Shown here piece by piece: positions 16,913 through 24,981 of a stretch of 64,000 nt of DNA; positions within the stretch are counted from its first letter, which is position 1, and every line of letters starts with the position of its first letter. The notes beneath the pieces were generated by a model, which saw nothing but the letters and a program-made list of their open reading frames with translations, searched no databases and had not been told where the DNA came from. Source of the DNA: Bin87 sp963665395 (GTDB lineage Bacteria > Chloroflexota > Dehalococcoidia > Lucifugimonadales > UBA3495); assembly GCA_963665395.2 (NCBI GenBank), contig OY762251.1, forward strand, positions 930,001 to 994,000, written 5' to 3'. Made by a program: the position numbers and the translations under genes.

Positions 16913-17182
16913 TTATCGCAAGTAATCTCTGGTTGCCTTGCGGCTGGGGTACACGGTTCTCAGCAGGAACGAGTCTCCATCCACGTCAAACGGCACTTCA
17001 TAGGCGTAGTTCCCGATGCGAACGATAAAAACGCGCTGGCCGGGATGCCGTACCTAATTGGGATGCAGCACCGTGGCCAGCAAGTCGCCGTGTTCCATAT
17101 GGCGCACTACGTCGGCAAACGAAACCCTCCGTATCCGACGCAACAACTCGTCCTTCTCATCATCCCAATAGTAGGTCGGCAT
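16913..17182 (-). pseudogene. DUF4258/BrnT-like toxin, interrupted by a TAG codon
   Basis: The frame starts MPTYYWDDEKDELLRRIRR and continues SFADVVRHMEHGDLLATVLHPN, then TAG at codon 43 (17056-17054), then VRHPGQRVFIVRIGNYAYEVPF and SRKATRDYLR before TAA. The layout WDDEK, HPN..R.PGQRVF, YAYEVPF and PSRKATRDYL matches small toxins with a DUF4258-like fold. A single change of CAG to TAG would explain the stop. The antitoxin gene follows at once. Confidence 0.75.
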
Positions 17183-17252
17183 ACTCGCACTGTACCACAA
17201 ACGGGCGCGGCTCTACCGCGCCCGCGGTGCCCCCCGACGCGAGCCGCCCGTT

Positions 17253-17561
17253 CTAATCAGTCTCGCCGTCGCCGGCAAGGGGCGGGGGCGATTTCCAGGC
17301 GCCGTTCTCTCTGGCGGCCGCTCGCCGCTGGACTTCGGCAAGCTGTTCCTCGCTCCAGGTGGCCATGGTGTTGCGGGCAATCTGGCGGGCGCGTTCGCGT
17401 TCCCCTTCCTGGTCGGGCGCCAGACGCCACTCGCCGCGCTTGATGGACTCCTCCAACTCGCGCTCGTATTCATCCAGCACGAGGTTGCCATAGGGCCACC
17501 AGCCGATGCCATCAACGTACTCCCACTTTTCCCAGCCTTCTTGTTCATCCCAGGGCGTCAT
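17253..17561 (-). CDS. Antitoxin-like protein, copy 1
   Basis: 102 residues (MTPWDEQEGWEKWEYVDGIG...) with the shared helical C-terminus RGEWRLAPDQEGERERARQIA..TMATWSEEQLAEVQRRA. The ATG follows ACAGGAGGCCGCG, a good ribosome site. A 22-codon toxin remnant lies just upstream, so this too is an antitoxin that has lost its toxin. Its near identity with copy 2, in contrast to their unlike N-termini, suggests recent duplication or gene conversion of the 3' half. Confidence 0.7.
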   Translation of the reverse strand: MTPWDEQEGWEKWEYVDGIGWWPYGNLVLDEYERELEESIKRGEWRLAPDQEGERERARQIARNTMATWSEEQLAEVQRRAAARENGAWKSPPPLAGDGETD

Positions 17562-17578
17562 CGCGGCCTCCTGTCACC

Positions 17579-17644
17579 TCATGGCAAATAATCTCGGGTA
17601 TCGACGTTGCTTGGAAACGCGGTCCAATAGTGGGGGGTTGGCAT
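17579..17644 (-). pseudogene. Toxin remnant with large internal deletion
   Basis: The frame MPTPHYWTAFPSNVDTRDYLP joins the start of the DUF4258-like toxin (MPT.YYW) to its end (PSRKATRDYL). The preceding bases GTGGTACAGTGCG are shared with the copy starting at 17182, so the promoter region was duplicated too. Confidence 0.65.
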
Positions 17645-17742
17645 ACCCGCACTGTACCACAAACGGGCGCGGCTCTACCGCGCCCGCCGGGGGGCGATGC
17701 CGGCGGGCAGCGCGCGCCACGCCGCCCGCCGCGCGAACTACG

Positions 17743-19836
17743 CTATTGGGAAGTGCAGTTGAGCGTCACAATAGCCGTTCCCCAACCGGAAGTGCTGTAC
17801 TGGTACACCTCGCAGCCCGAGGTTTTCAGGTACAGGTCTCCGATGATGGGGTCGGCCCCGTGAGGCATAAGGTTGGTGCTAGGCGGCGCGCCGGAGCCGG
17901 TGAACCAGTAGTTGCCGCGTGAACCTGTTGGGCCTGTTGGGCCTGTGGGCCCTGTGGGCCCTGGGGGCCCCGGGTTTCCCTTACGGCCAGATGGGCCTTG
18001 GGCACCTTTCTCACCCTTCTCGCCCTGCGCGCCGGGGTCACCCTTCTCACCCCGCGGCCCCTGCGGCCCTGGCGGCCCACCGGAATCGCCCTTGTCACCC
18101 TTGTCGCCTTTATCCCCTTTGGGCCCTTGCGCTCCCGTGGATCCGGTGTGCCCCGTATATCCGCGCGGCCCTTGTGGCCCGGTCGATCCGGCCGGACCCT
18201 GGGTCCCCTGTGGGCCGGCATCGCCTTTTTCACCCTTCTCGCCTTGCGGCCCTTGCGGGCCGGCCGGCCCCTGGGGTCCTTGTGGTCCCGGCGGGCCGTT
18301 GGCCGGGCCTTGAGGGCCTTGTGGCCCGGCCGGCCCTTGCGGACCTTGGGCCCCGGCTGGCCCCGCCGGCCCGGCCGGTCCCTGCGGACCTTGATCCCCG
18401 GCTGGTCCCGCTGGCCCCGCCGGGCCGGCGGGACCGTTAGGCGGTCCTTGGATCCCTTGCGGTCCTTGGGGCCCTTCTGGCCCCCGAGGTCCCACCGGCC
18501 CGGCCGGCCCCGCGGGCCCTTGCGGACCGGTGTCGCCTTGGGGCCCTTGCGCCCCCTGTGGCCCCGGCGGGCCATCGGACGGGCCTTGCGGCCCCTGCGG
18601 GCCGGCCGGCCCCGCCGCACCGGTGGGTCCTTGCGGCCCGGCCGGGCCAGTGGCTCCCGTCGGCCCCGCTGGTCCTTGCGGCCCCTCGGGTCCCTGCGGG
18701 CCGGCCGGGCCTTGCGCGCCCTCGGACGCCGTCGCAGATCCTTGCTGACCGGGTGGCCCTTGCGGGCCGGCGGGGCCCTGAGGACCCGCCGGCCCGGTCG
18801 CGCCGGTCGGACCAGCCGGCCCTTGTGGCCCTTGCGGGCCGGCGGCGCCGTCGCTGCCGTCGGAGCCATCTCTGCCGTCGCTGCCGGCCGGTCCGGTGTC
18901 GCCGGCCGGCCCTTGTGGGCCTTCCGGCCCCGCCGGTCCCTGTGGCCCGGCCGGTCCCTCCGGGCCGGGAGGTCCCTCCGGACCTTGGGCGCCGGTCGCT
19001 CCCTGGCCGCCCTGCTCTCCTGATCCCCCGGTTGAACCGTCTGCGGTTTGCCCCGTAGCAGCTTCGCCGGGAGACTGCTGCCCCGGCGCAGCTCCCGGCG
19101 CTCCGGGCATTCCCTCAGCTCCCTGCGGCCCGCGCAGGGAGGTCACCGGGTTCGCGCTCCATTGTCCGTTTTCGTAGCGATACAGGTCGCCGTTGTCGCC
19201 GTTCAGGTACAGGTCGCCGTCTTGCAGCGACCGGTCCGCCGGCAGGGCCAGCGCGATGGACGGCAGGCCGGGGCCCACGTACCAGGCAATTCCCACCGAC
19301 CCGGCCGACCCGGGCGGCCCGACTGGGCCAGCCGGCCCGGACGGCCCTACTGGCCCGGTTGGCCCGGCTATGGACGCAACCGGCTCCGCGCCCCATTGTC
19401 CATTTTCGAACTGGTACACGTCGCCGGTGCCGATGTCCAGATACAGAGTACCCTCCTGGAAGGAACCGCTGGCCGGCGTGGGCGGATTTTCCGCCGGGCT
19501 GCCCTGCCCGATGTACCACCCGCTGCCCGCGTCAACGGCGGCTCCCGACGCCCCGCCAAACCGGCCGCCCGAAGCGACCCCGGCCACCGCGGTAGCCGTT
19601 GGCGACGGCGAGGGGGAGGGCGCTACCGATGAAGATAACCCGGATTCCGGCCCCGCCGAACCCGGGAACAACGTGGCGGCGCCTTCTCTGACGTTGGCCG
19701 CCGGCCCCGAGCCGCAGCGCAACAGCAGCAGAATGATGATGATTATGATAATCAGGAGGATGATGAGGCTGGTGGCAACAATCCGCCTCCGTCGGTTGGG
19801 CCTGTTGCCGTTCCTGTCGCCTGACCTGTTGAACAT
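17743..19836 (-). CDS. Membrane-anchored collagen-like protein
   Basis: 697 residues from the ATG at 19836 (CGGAGG 7 nt upstream). A basic N-terminus (NRPNRRRRI) precedes one long hydrophobic anchor (SLIILLIIIIIIILLLL). A Ser/Pro/Thr-rich linker and two copies of a globular unit of about 50 residues follow (GWYIGQGSP..GTLYLDIGTGDVYQFENGQW and AWYVGPGLP..GDLYLNGDNGDLYRYENGQW). Then come about 350 residues of Gly-X-Y repeats rich in GPQGPAG with short breaks (DGPPG, NGPAG, GGPPG), and KGEKGD blocks. The chain ends with a third globular unit (NYWFTGSGAP..GDLYLKTSGCEVYQYS). It should form trimeric surface fibres. Function is unknown; adhesion or host contact is a guess. Confidence 0.88.
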   Translation of the reverse strand: MFNRSGDRNGNRPNRRRRIVATSLIILLIIIIIIILLLLRCGSGPAANVREGAATLFPGSAGPESGLSSSVAPSPSPSPTATAVAGVASGGRFGGASGAAVDAGSGWYIGQGSPAENPPTPASGSFQEGTLYLDIGTGDVYQFENGQWGAEPVASIAGPTGPVGPSGPAGPVGPPGSAGSVGIAWYVGPGLPSIALALPADRSLQDGDLYLNGDNGDLYRYENGQWSANPVTSLRGPQGAEGMPGAPGAAPGQQSPGEAATGQTADGSTGGSGEQGGQGATGAQGPEGPPGPEGPAGPQGPAGPEGPQGPAGDTGPAGSDGRDGSDGSDGAAGPQGPQGPAGPTGATGPAGPQGPAGPQGPPGQQGSATASEGAQGPAGPQGPEGPQGPAGPTGATGPAGPQGPTGAAGPAGPQGPQGPSDGPPGPQGAQGPQGDTGPQGPAGPAGPVGPRGPEGPQGPQGIQGPPNGPAGPAGPAGPAGDQGPQGPAGPAGPAGAQGPQGPAGPQGPQGPANGPPGPQGPQGPAGPQGPQGEKGEKGDAGPQGTQGPAGSTGPQGPRGYTGHTGSTGAQGPKGDKGDKGDKGDSGGPPGPQGPRGEKGDPGAQGEKGEKGAQGPSGRKGNPGPPGPTGPTGPTGPTGSRGNYWFTGSGAPPSTNLMPHGADPIIGDLYLKTSGCEVYQYSTSGWGTAIVTLNCTSQ

Positions 19837-19882
19837 ACCAGTTCCTCCGGTATCGGCTGATTGGGTGAGACCTGACCGAGAT

Positions 19883-19910
19883 TGTATAGACAGTTGACAA
19901 TATTTTGCAA
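19883..19910 (-). promoter_or_regulatory. Promoter of the collagen-like gene
   Basis: On the minus strand TTGCAA (19910-19905), a 16-bp spacer and TATACA (19888-19883) stand about 45 bp before the ATG. The surrounding 19.88-19.99 kb is markedly AT-rich, unlike the rest of the window. Confidence 0.5.
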
Positions 19911-20040
19911 ATAGTTCAGACATTATGTTATTATTACATCAAATGATTATTGCAACTATTGAAATAAAATCATTTGCAAATTCAACGTAACAGACTGCCG
20001 CCGTAACGACGGGGATGATGAGATTGCCCTGGGTGACCAA

Positions 20041-20173
20041 CAGGACGATTGCAAAGTCGCCTCGTAACCATTTTTCCCGCTCATCCTGAGCTTGTCGAAG
20101 GATGCTCGTTCCGACGGTTGATGGTTCGACAGGCTCACCATGAGCGGATGAAAAGGACTTTGCAATCGTCCTG
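20041..20173. mobile_element. MITE, family B copy 1
   Basis: 133 bp with perfect 18-bp inverted ends CAGGACGATTGCAAAGTC. The 10-bp target GGGTGACCAA is directly repeated at 20031-20040 and 20174-20183. The core carries the dispersed repeat CTCATCCTGAGCTTGTCG and its partner GGTTCGACAGGCTCACCATG. The rest of the 19.84-20.33 kb gap is AT-rich sequence with no gene seen. Confidence 0.95.
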
Positions 20174-20328
20174 GGGTGACCAATCCGCTGGTTCGCCAAG
20201 CGGGTGCATTTACGCTATACTGCCGCCAACAATCGCTTCCGGCGCCGGGCGTTGCTTTTCGTTGCGTACCCGCCCACACCTGAACAGGAACCCCTGACGC
20301 TGTAATCCCGCCGCACAGGAGATTTGCC

Positions 20329-21513
20329 ATGCAGTTCGGTCTGCTTTACGAATGTCAGCGTCCCTTCCAGGGCACTGAAATTGACTGGAACGCCCTCTAC
20401 AAGGAAACCCTGGAACAGTGCGAACTGGCCGATCAGATGGGCTTCGATAACCTCTGGTTTGTCGAGCACCACTTCCTGACCGGCTTCTCCGGTTCGCCAG
20501 CGCAGGACGCCATCTTCGGCGCCCTCAGCCGCATCACCAAGCAGATCCGCATCGGCTACGGCGTCTGCATCCTGCCCTACCACCATCCCGTCCGCGTGGC
20601 GGAGCGGGTGGCCCTGCTGGACCAGTTGACCGACGGCCGCATCGAGGTCGGCACCGGCCGCTCCAACGCCTACGAGCAGACCGGCCTGGGCATCGACCCC
20701 CGCGAGACTCGCAACCTGTGGAACGAGTCCATCAGTATGCTGCCCAAGATCTGGACCTCGGACGAGTACGAGTACGAAGGCGAGAACTGGAGCGTGCCCA
20801 AGCGCCGCGTCCTGCCCAAGCCCTACCAGCAGCCCCACCCGCGCCTGTACCTGGCCTGCACCTCCGAGGACAGCTTCCGCCTCGCCGCCCAGAAGGGCAT
20901 CGGCGTGCTGTCTTCCGCGTCCTACGCCGTGGAAGTGCTGAAGGAAAAGGTGCAGATTTACCGCGACGCCCTGAAGGACTGCGAACCCGTCGGTGAGTTC
21001 ATCACCGAGTTCTGGGGCAACAACGTCCACGGCTTCTGCGACGACGACGATGATTACGCCAAGGAACTGGCCGCCGAGTCGATGAAGACCTTCTTCGGCC
21101 CGGACAAGCCCTACATCGCTGGCCGCATCGGCGCTTACGAAGAGCTGCTGGAAGCCTGGGGCGGCGTTCCCGACCACCTGTCGGCGGACTTCAGCCGCTG
21201 GCTCCGCCAGTCCGACGAAGAACACCAGCAGTTGGCCCAGGACGTGGGATTGTCCCTGGACGCCGGCCCCGGCGCCGCCCGCGCCGCCATCGCCCAGCTG
21301 GACGGCAAAACCCTGTCCGACCGGGGCGTCATCATCGCCGGCAACCCCGAATCCTGCATCAAGACCTGCCAGATGTACGAAGACATCGGCGTGGACCAGG
21401 TCATGCTGATCATGCAGACGGAAACCATCCCCCACGAGAAGGTCATGGGTTCCATCGAGAAGTTCGGCAAGGAAGTCATCCCGCATTTCCGTAACGGCAA
21501 CGGATCCAAGTAG
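20329..21513 (+). CDS. LLM-class flavin-dependent monooxygenase
   Basis: 394 residues of the bacterial luciferase-like TIM-barrel family. Visible hallmarks are the start MQFGLLYECQ, LWFVEHHFL near residue 43, RIRIGYGVCILPYHHPVRVAERVALLDQLTDGR and GTGRS near residue 110. CAGGAG lies 7 nt before the ATG, and a weak promoter (TATACT at 20216-20221) follows the small mobile element. These enzymes oxidise small organic molecules with reduced FMN or F420. No reductase gene is adjacent. It is followed by the 28-bp palindrome and a second family member. Confidence 0.9.
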   Translation: MQFGLLYECQRPFQGTEIDWNALYKETLEQCELADQMGFDNLWFVEHHFLTGFSGSPAQDAIFGALSRITKQIRIGYGVCILPYHHPVRVAERVALLDQLTDGRIEVGTGRSNAYEQTGLGIDPRETRNLWNESISMLPKIWTSDEYEYEGENWSVPKRRVLPKPYQQPHPRLYLACTSEDSFRLAAQKGIGVLSSASYAVEVLKEKVQIYRDALKDCEPVGEFITEFWGNNVHGFCDDDDDYAKELAAESMKTFFGPDKPYIAGRIGAYEELLEAWGGVPDHLSADFSRWLRQSDEEHQQLAQDVGLSLDAGPGAARAAIAQLDGKTLSDRGVIIAGNPESCIKTCQMYEDIGVDQVMLIMQTETIPHEKVMGSIEKFGKEVIPHFRNGNGSK

Positions 21514-21538
21514 CCGCGACGCTAACCGTCCGAACCGC

Positions 21539-21566
21539 GTAGGGGCGAATAATTATTCGCCCCTAC
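21539..21566. repeat. 28-bp palindrome, solo copy
   Basis: GTAGGGGCGAATAATTAT continuing to TCGCCCCTAC, a match to the consensus. It lies in the 69-bp gap between two co-directional luciferase-like genes, 16 nt before the next ATG, so it would form a hairpin right at the ribosome-binding region. Confidence 0.95.
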
Positions 21567-21582
21567 TTTGGGTTAACGAACC

Positions 21583-22539
21583 ATGTCATCCCAATCACCG
21601 GTCAAATTCAACGTCCGCGTCAACCAGTACCGCTACGCATACGACGACCTGTTGCGCATCTGGCAGGAGGCCGACCGCCTCGGCTATTACTCGGCCAGCC
21701 TGTTCGACCTGCTGACCACCGACGCGCTGGAATGCTGGACGACGCTTACGGCGCTGTTGGCGCAAACCGAGCGTATCCGCGCCGTCCCCATGGTCCTGGC
21801 GAACCCCTACCGGCATCCCGTGCTGACCGCCAAGATGGCGGCCACGCTGGACGCGATCAGCGGCGGGCGCATCACCCTGGGCATCGGCGCCGGCGGCAGT
21901 CGCAGCGACACCATTGCCAGCGGCCGGCCCTTTCCGTCCACGCGGGTACGCTGCGAAATGCTGGAAGAGTCCGTCGCGCTGATGCGCCGCCTTTGGACGG
22001 AGGACTCGGTCGATTTTCGCGGGCAGTATTACCAGGCAACCGGCGCGTCCATCCAACCCAAACCAACCCAGAATCCCCTTCCCATCCTGGTGGGCGGCCA
22101 CGGCCCGCGTTACGTGCTGCCGATGATCGGGCGCACTGCCGACATCAGCAACGTCGGCTCCAACGATACGGTGGGGCAACACCGGGAATACCGGAACATA
22201 ATCTTTCGCGCCGCCGAGGCCGCCGGCCGCGACCCAGCGGAGATTGAATTGACCCACAACGCTGATTGCGTCATCGCCCCCACCCAGCGCGAGTATGACC
22301 TGCTGGTAGCCCGGCTGGCGGAGCAGGCCGGCATGACCACCGAGACCTACCGCGCCGACCGCCTCCGCAACACCCTATCGGGAACGCCTGAACAGGTTTG
22401 CGACCGGATAGCGGAATACGTGGAATACGGCATTCGGTACTTCTTCGTCGTGTTCCCCGACCCGGCGCCGTCCGAGATGCTGCAATTGTTTGCCGGTGAA
22501 GTGATGAGCCGGTTCGATGACCGGATCGTTCCCGCGTGA
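21583..22539 (+). CDS. LLM-class flavin-dependent oxidoreductase
   Basis: 318 residues, shorter than its upstream neighbour and closer to the F420-dependent type of the luciferase-like family. Seen are YYSASLFDLLTTD near residue 35, RIRAVPMVLANPYRHPVLTAKMAATLDAISGGR, and GIGAGGS. A C-terminal TPEQVCDRIAEYVEYGIRYF block matches the usual end of the barrel. The substrate is unknown. No separate ribosome site is obvious because the 28-bp palindrome occupies the upstream region. Confidence 0.88.
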   Translation: MSSQSPVKFNVRVNQYRYAYDDLLRIWQEADRLGYYSASLFDLLTTDALECWTTLTALLAQTERIRAVPMVLANPYRHPVLTAKMAATLDAISGGRITLGIGAGGSRSDTIASGRPFPSTRVRCEMLEESVALMRRLWTEDSVDFRGQYYQATGASIQPKPTQNPLPILVGGHGPRYVLPMIGRTADISNVGSNDTVGQHREYRNIIFRAAEAAGRDPAEIELTHNADCVIAPTQREYDLLVARLAEQAGMTTETYRADRLRNTLSGTPEQVCDRIAEYVEYGIRYFFVVFPDPAPSEMLQLFAGEVMSRFDDRIVPA

Positions 22540-22546
22540 GGCGTCT

Positions 22547-23821
22547 CTATTCCTGTGCCACAGGTTTGGCGGGCGCTTGCGATGGCGCCAGGCGCGGGTC
22601 TCTGATCCATAAGTATGCGGCTACTCCGATTGCCGCCAAAACCGCCGCCATCATCGCCGGCAGGATGGCGATATGGCTTATGTTGAGGTAACTGAGCCAA
22701 GGAACAACTACGAAGCCCACCCCCGAAAACGTCTGCGTGATGATGATGTAAATGCCCAGAATGGTTGCAAACCTGTACCGGCCGAAATACGCTCCCAGCG
22801 CCGCTATGGATAGGGGCTGTAGCCCGCCCGTTCCCATTCCCAACAGGGCAACGGACAGAAAGAAAACCCAGACGCCGTTGGCCGCCAGCAAGGTCACTGC
22901 CGCCGCCAGGTGACACGCTGCGAACCAGAACAGGGCGCGGCGTAAAGGTATCCGACATCCTACATACCCCCCGACGAGGATGGAAAGTACCTGGACCACC
23001 GAACGTATGCCGCCCATGGAGTCCAGTTGGGGCGAATAGACATCACTACTATGGGCCAACTGTAGCGCGTTTAAGTTAACAATCGAACCGGCCGCGCTCA
23101 GGGAGACCGCGGCCAGCGTCAACATCCAGAATTCACGTGCGCGGACGGCTTCCCTCACGGTGTAATCGGGAGCCGCCTCATCGTCTGGCGTTTCCATACC
23201 GTCCGGACATTCACCGTATGGTTCGGGCCGGTTGCGCACCAGAAAAGCGAGAGGAACGGCGACGACAAGAACCAACAGGCCGGTTACGAGGATCGCCGGT
23301 TGCGCAACCGCCTCGGAGAGTTGTTTGGCCCAGGCTCCGGCCGCCGCCGGGCCGAACATCATCACCGCCATGGCAATCGGCCGCCCCCGCCGGAACCAAT
23401 GGTTGACGGCCGCCGCCGCAGGGAGATACGCGCACAACTCCGACCCCAGGTACACCAGATGGGAAACCAGGCTGATAACCGCCACACGGGGCCACCACCC
23501 AGCGAGAAGCAACCCGACGCCTACAACAGGCAAACCCGCCAGCATCGGCTTCCGTGAACCCCAGCGGTCGATTGCCATTCCGACGAACGGAGGCGACAAG
23601 CCGCCGACCGCACCCAACGCGGTATAAAAAACCATCCAGTCAGAAAACGAAAAATCGGGAGCAGTCCGGTACACCTCAAGCGTATATTGCTGAACGAACG
23701 GCGGGACGATCCCGTCGCCCGCAACCGCCATGACGAACGCGCCGATGGCCACCAGCCACCAGCCGTAGAACACGCCGCGGAGCGATTGGAAGCCGACGGG
23801 ACGCCCTATATCCCTCTCCAC
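22547..23821 (-). CDS. MFS transporter
   Basis: About 424 residues with twelve hydrophobic segments. The N-terminal FYGWWLVAIGAFVMAVAGDGI and the loop GMAIDRWGSRKPM are typical of the oxalate/formate-antiporter type and monocarboxylate-type MFS branch. The upstream frame stays open through the inositol-monophosphatase-like gene, but that part reads as shadow. GTG at 23821, overlapping the previous stop, is my best start, and the next GTG is about 15 codons later. The overlap suggests translational coupling. Substrate unknown. Confidence 0.82.
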   Translation of the reverse strand: MERDIGRPVGFQSLRGVFYGWWLVAIGAFVMAVAGDGIVPPFVQQYTLEVYRTAPDFSFSDWMVFYTALGAVGGLSPPFVGMAIDRWGSRKPMLAGLPVVGVGLLLAGWWPRVAVISLVSHLVYLGSELCAYLPAAAAVNHWFRRGRPIAMAVMMFGPAAAGAWAKQLSEAVAQPAILVTGLLVLVVAVPLAFLVRNRPEPYGECPDGMETPDDEAAPDYTVREAVRAREFWMLTLAAVSLSAAGSIVNLNALQLAHSSDVYSPQLDSMGGIRSVVQVLSILVGGYVGCRIPLRRALFWFAACHLAAAVTLLAANGVWVFFLSVALLGMGTGGLQPLSIAALGAYFGRYRFATILGIYIIITQTFSGVGFVVVPWLSYLNISHIAILPAMMAAVLAAIGVAAYLWIRDPRLAPSQAPAKPVAQE

Positions 23822-24639
23822 GCCGTCCCGTCCGTCATCCCCAGGAATTGCTCCACCAGCGTCGGGTTGGAGACGATTAGCCCCGACGAGAAGAGCGTCG
23901 CCTCCTCCAGCGTCGCCCGGTCCAGAACCTGCCCGCCGGCCTCCCGGGCCAGCAGGATGCCCGAAGCAATATCCCACGCCGACAGGCTGTGGTGAAAATA
24001 CAGGTCGATACGCCCGCAGGCCGCGTAGGCCAGGCTCATGGCGCTGGAACCCATCAGCCGGTATGCCTGCACTTGGGGCCACATCCCGCTGGCCATCTCC
24101 AGTAGCAGTTTGGCCTGATCGAAGTTGTAGCCCAGGTCGAACCCCAGCACCGCTTCGTCAATCTGTTGGCGATCCGATACCCGCATTGGTTCACCGTTCA
24201 GGGTGGCGCCGTGCCCACGCTGGGCGGCGAACATCTCGTCACGCACCGGATCGTAGGTGACGCCGGCCACCACATCGCTTCCCTCGGCGATGGCGACCAC
24301 CACGCAGAAATGGGGGATGCCCTCGGCGAAGTTCCGGGTTCCATCGATGGGGTCCACCACCCACGTATAGGGCGAGGAACCGGCCACCGGCGCCGACTCT
24401 TCGGATAGTATTCCGAACTCCGGATACTCCGCGCCCACGTAGTCCAGGATCAACCGTTCCGAAGCCAGGTCAGCGTCCGTGACCACGTTGGCCCGACCTT
24501 TCAAACTCACCTCAACGTCGCTGCGAAACCGCTCCATCACCAGCTCTCCGGCCCGGCGGGCCGCAGTCTCGCAGACTGACAACGCGGTTTCTCCCGAGTT
24601 GGACCGGGGCAACTCGTCAGCAGAGGGCAAATTGGGCAT
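23806..24639 (-). CDS. Inositol-monophosphatase-family phosphatase
   Basis: 277 residues with the Mg-dependent sugar-phosphatase motifs: GILSEES, WVVDPIDGTRNFAEG and the C-terminal HHSLSAWDIASGILLAREAGG. GGGAGG lies 7 nt before the ATG at 24639; the longer open frame upstream runs through repeat sequence and is not coding. Members act on inositol phosphate, 3'-phosphoadenosine 5'-phosphate or fructose bisphosphate, and the sequence does not settle which. Its end overlaps the start of the MFS gene. Confidence 0.9.
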   Translation of the reverse strand: MPNLPSADELPRSNSGETALSVCETAARRAGELVMERFRSDVEVSLKGRANVVTDADLASERLILDYVGAEYPEFGILSEESAPVAGSSPYTWVVDPIDGTRNFAEGIPHFCVVVAIAEGSDVVAGVTYDPVRDEMFAAQRGHGATLNGEPMRVSDRQQIDEAVLGFDLGYNFDQAKLLLEMASGMWPQVQAYRLMGSSAMSLAYAACGRIDLYFHHSLSAWDIASGILLAREAGGQVLDRATLEEATLFSSGLIVSNPTLVEQFLGMTDGTAWRGI

Positions 24640-24720
24640 TGGCGCGCCTCCCGGGCGGCTGAGGATTACGGGACGGTGCAGTCTAGCACCGGGCGCCGGT
24701 CGGCTACAAGGGTGAGGACG

Positions 24721-24932
24721 CTCATGCGTACCCACTTTGTCATTGCGAGGACGCTCATGCGTACCCACTTTGTCATTGCGGGGATGCTCATGCGTACCCA
24801 CTTTGTCATTGCGAGGAGCGTAGTCCGCCTCTGGCGGATGGCAATCTCGACGAGTGAGCGATGTTTGCTCCGGCGACGAGATTGCCACGCTGCGCTCGCA
24901 ATGACAGTTTGCGGAAAGTGGGTACGCATGAG
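24721..24932. mobile_element. MITE, family D copy 1, with tandem left ends
   Basis: 212 bp. The end sequence CTCATGCGTACCCACTTT is repeated three times in tandem at the left (24721, 24754 and 24787) and once inverted at the right. The core is the CATTGCGAGCGCAGCG-type repeat. The 10-bp sequence GGTGAGGACG flanks it at 24711-24720 and 24933-24942. It fills most of the 342-bp gap before the NUDIX gene. Confidence 0.9.
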
Positions 24933-24981
24933 GGTGAGGACGCCATCGTCCGAAGTCCCCCGGTTCTGCTATACTGGAGGC

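Noticed and set aside
16913..17182. TAG in the toxin frame as pyrrolysine
   Set aside because: The neighbouring copies are also degraded and the site fits a CAG-to-TAG mutation in a non-catalytic position; no Pyl genes are seen.
17912..19177. Several long plus-strand frames rich in Gly-Pro or Arg
   Set aside because: They are shadows of the Gly-X-Y repeats of the collagen-like gene on the minus strand; codon periodicity makes other frames open.
24676..24981. Longer N-terminus for the NUDIX protein
   Set aside because: Those codons lie in the repeats of the family D element and the true fold starts at 24982.
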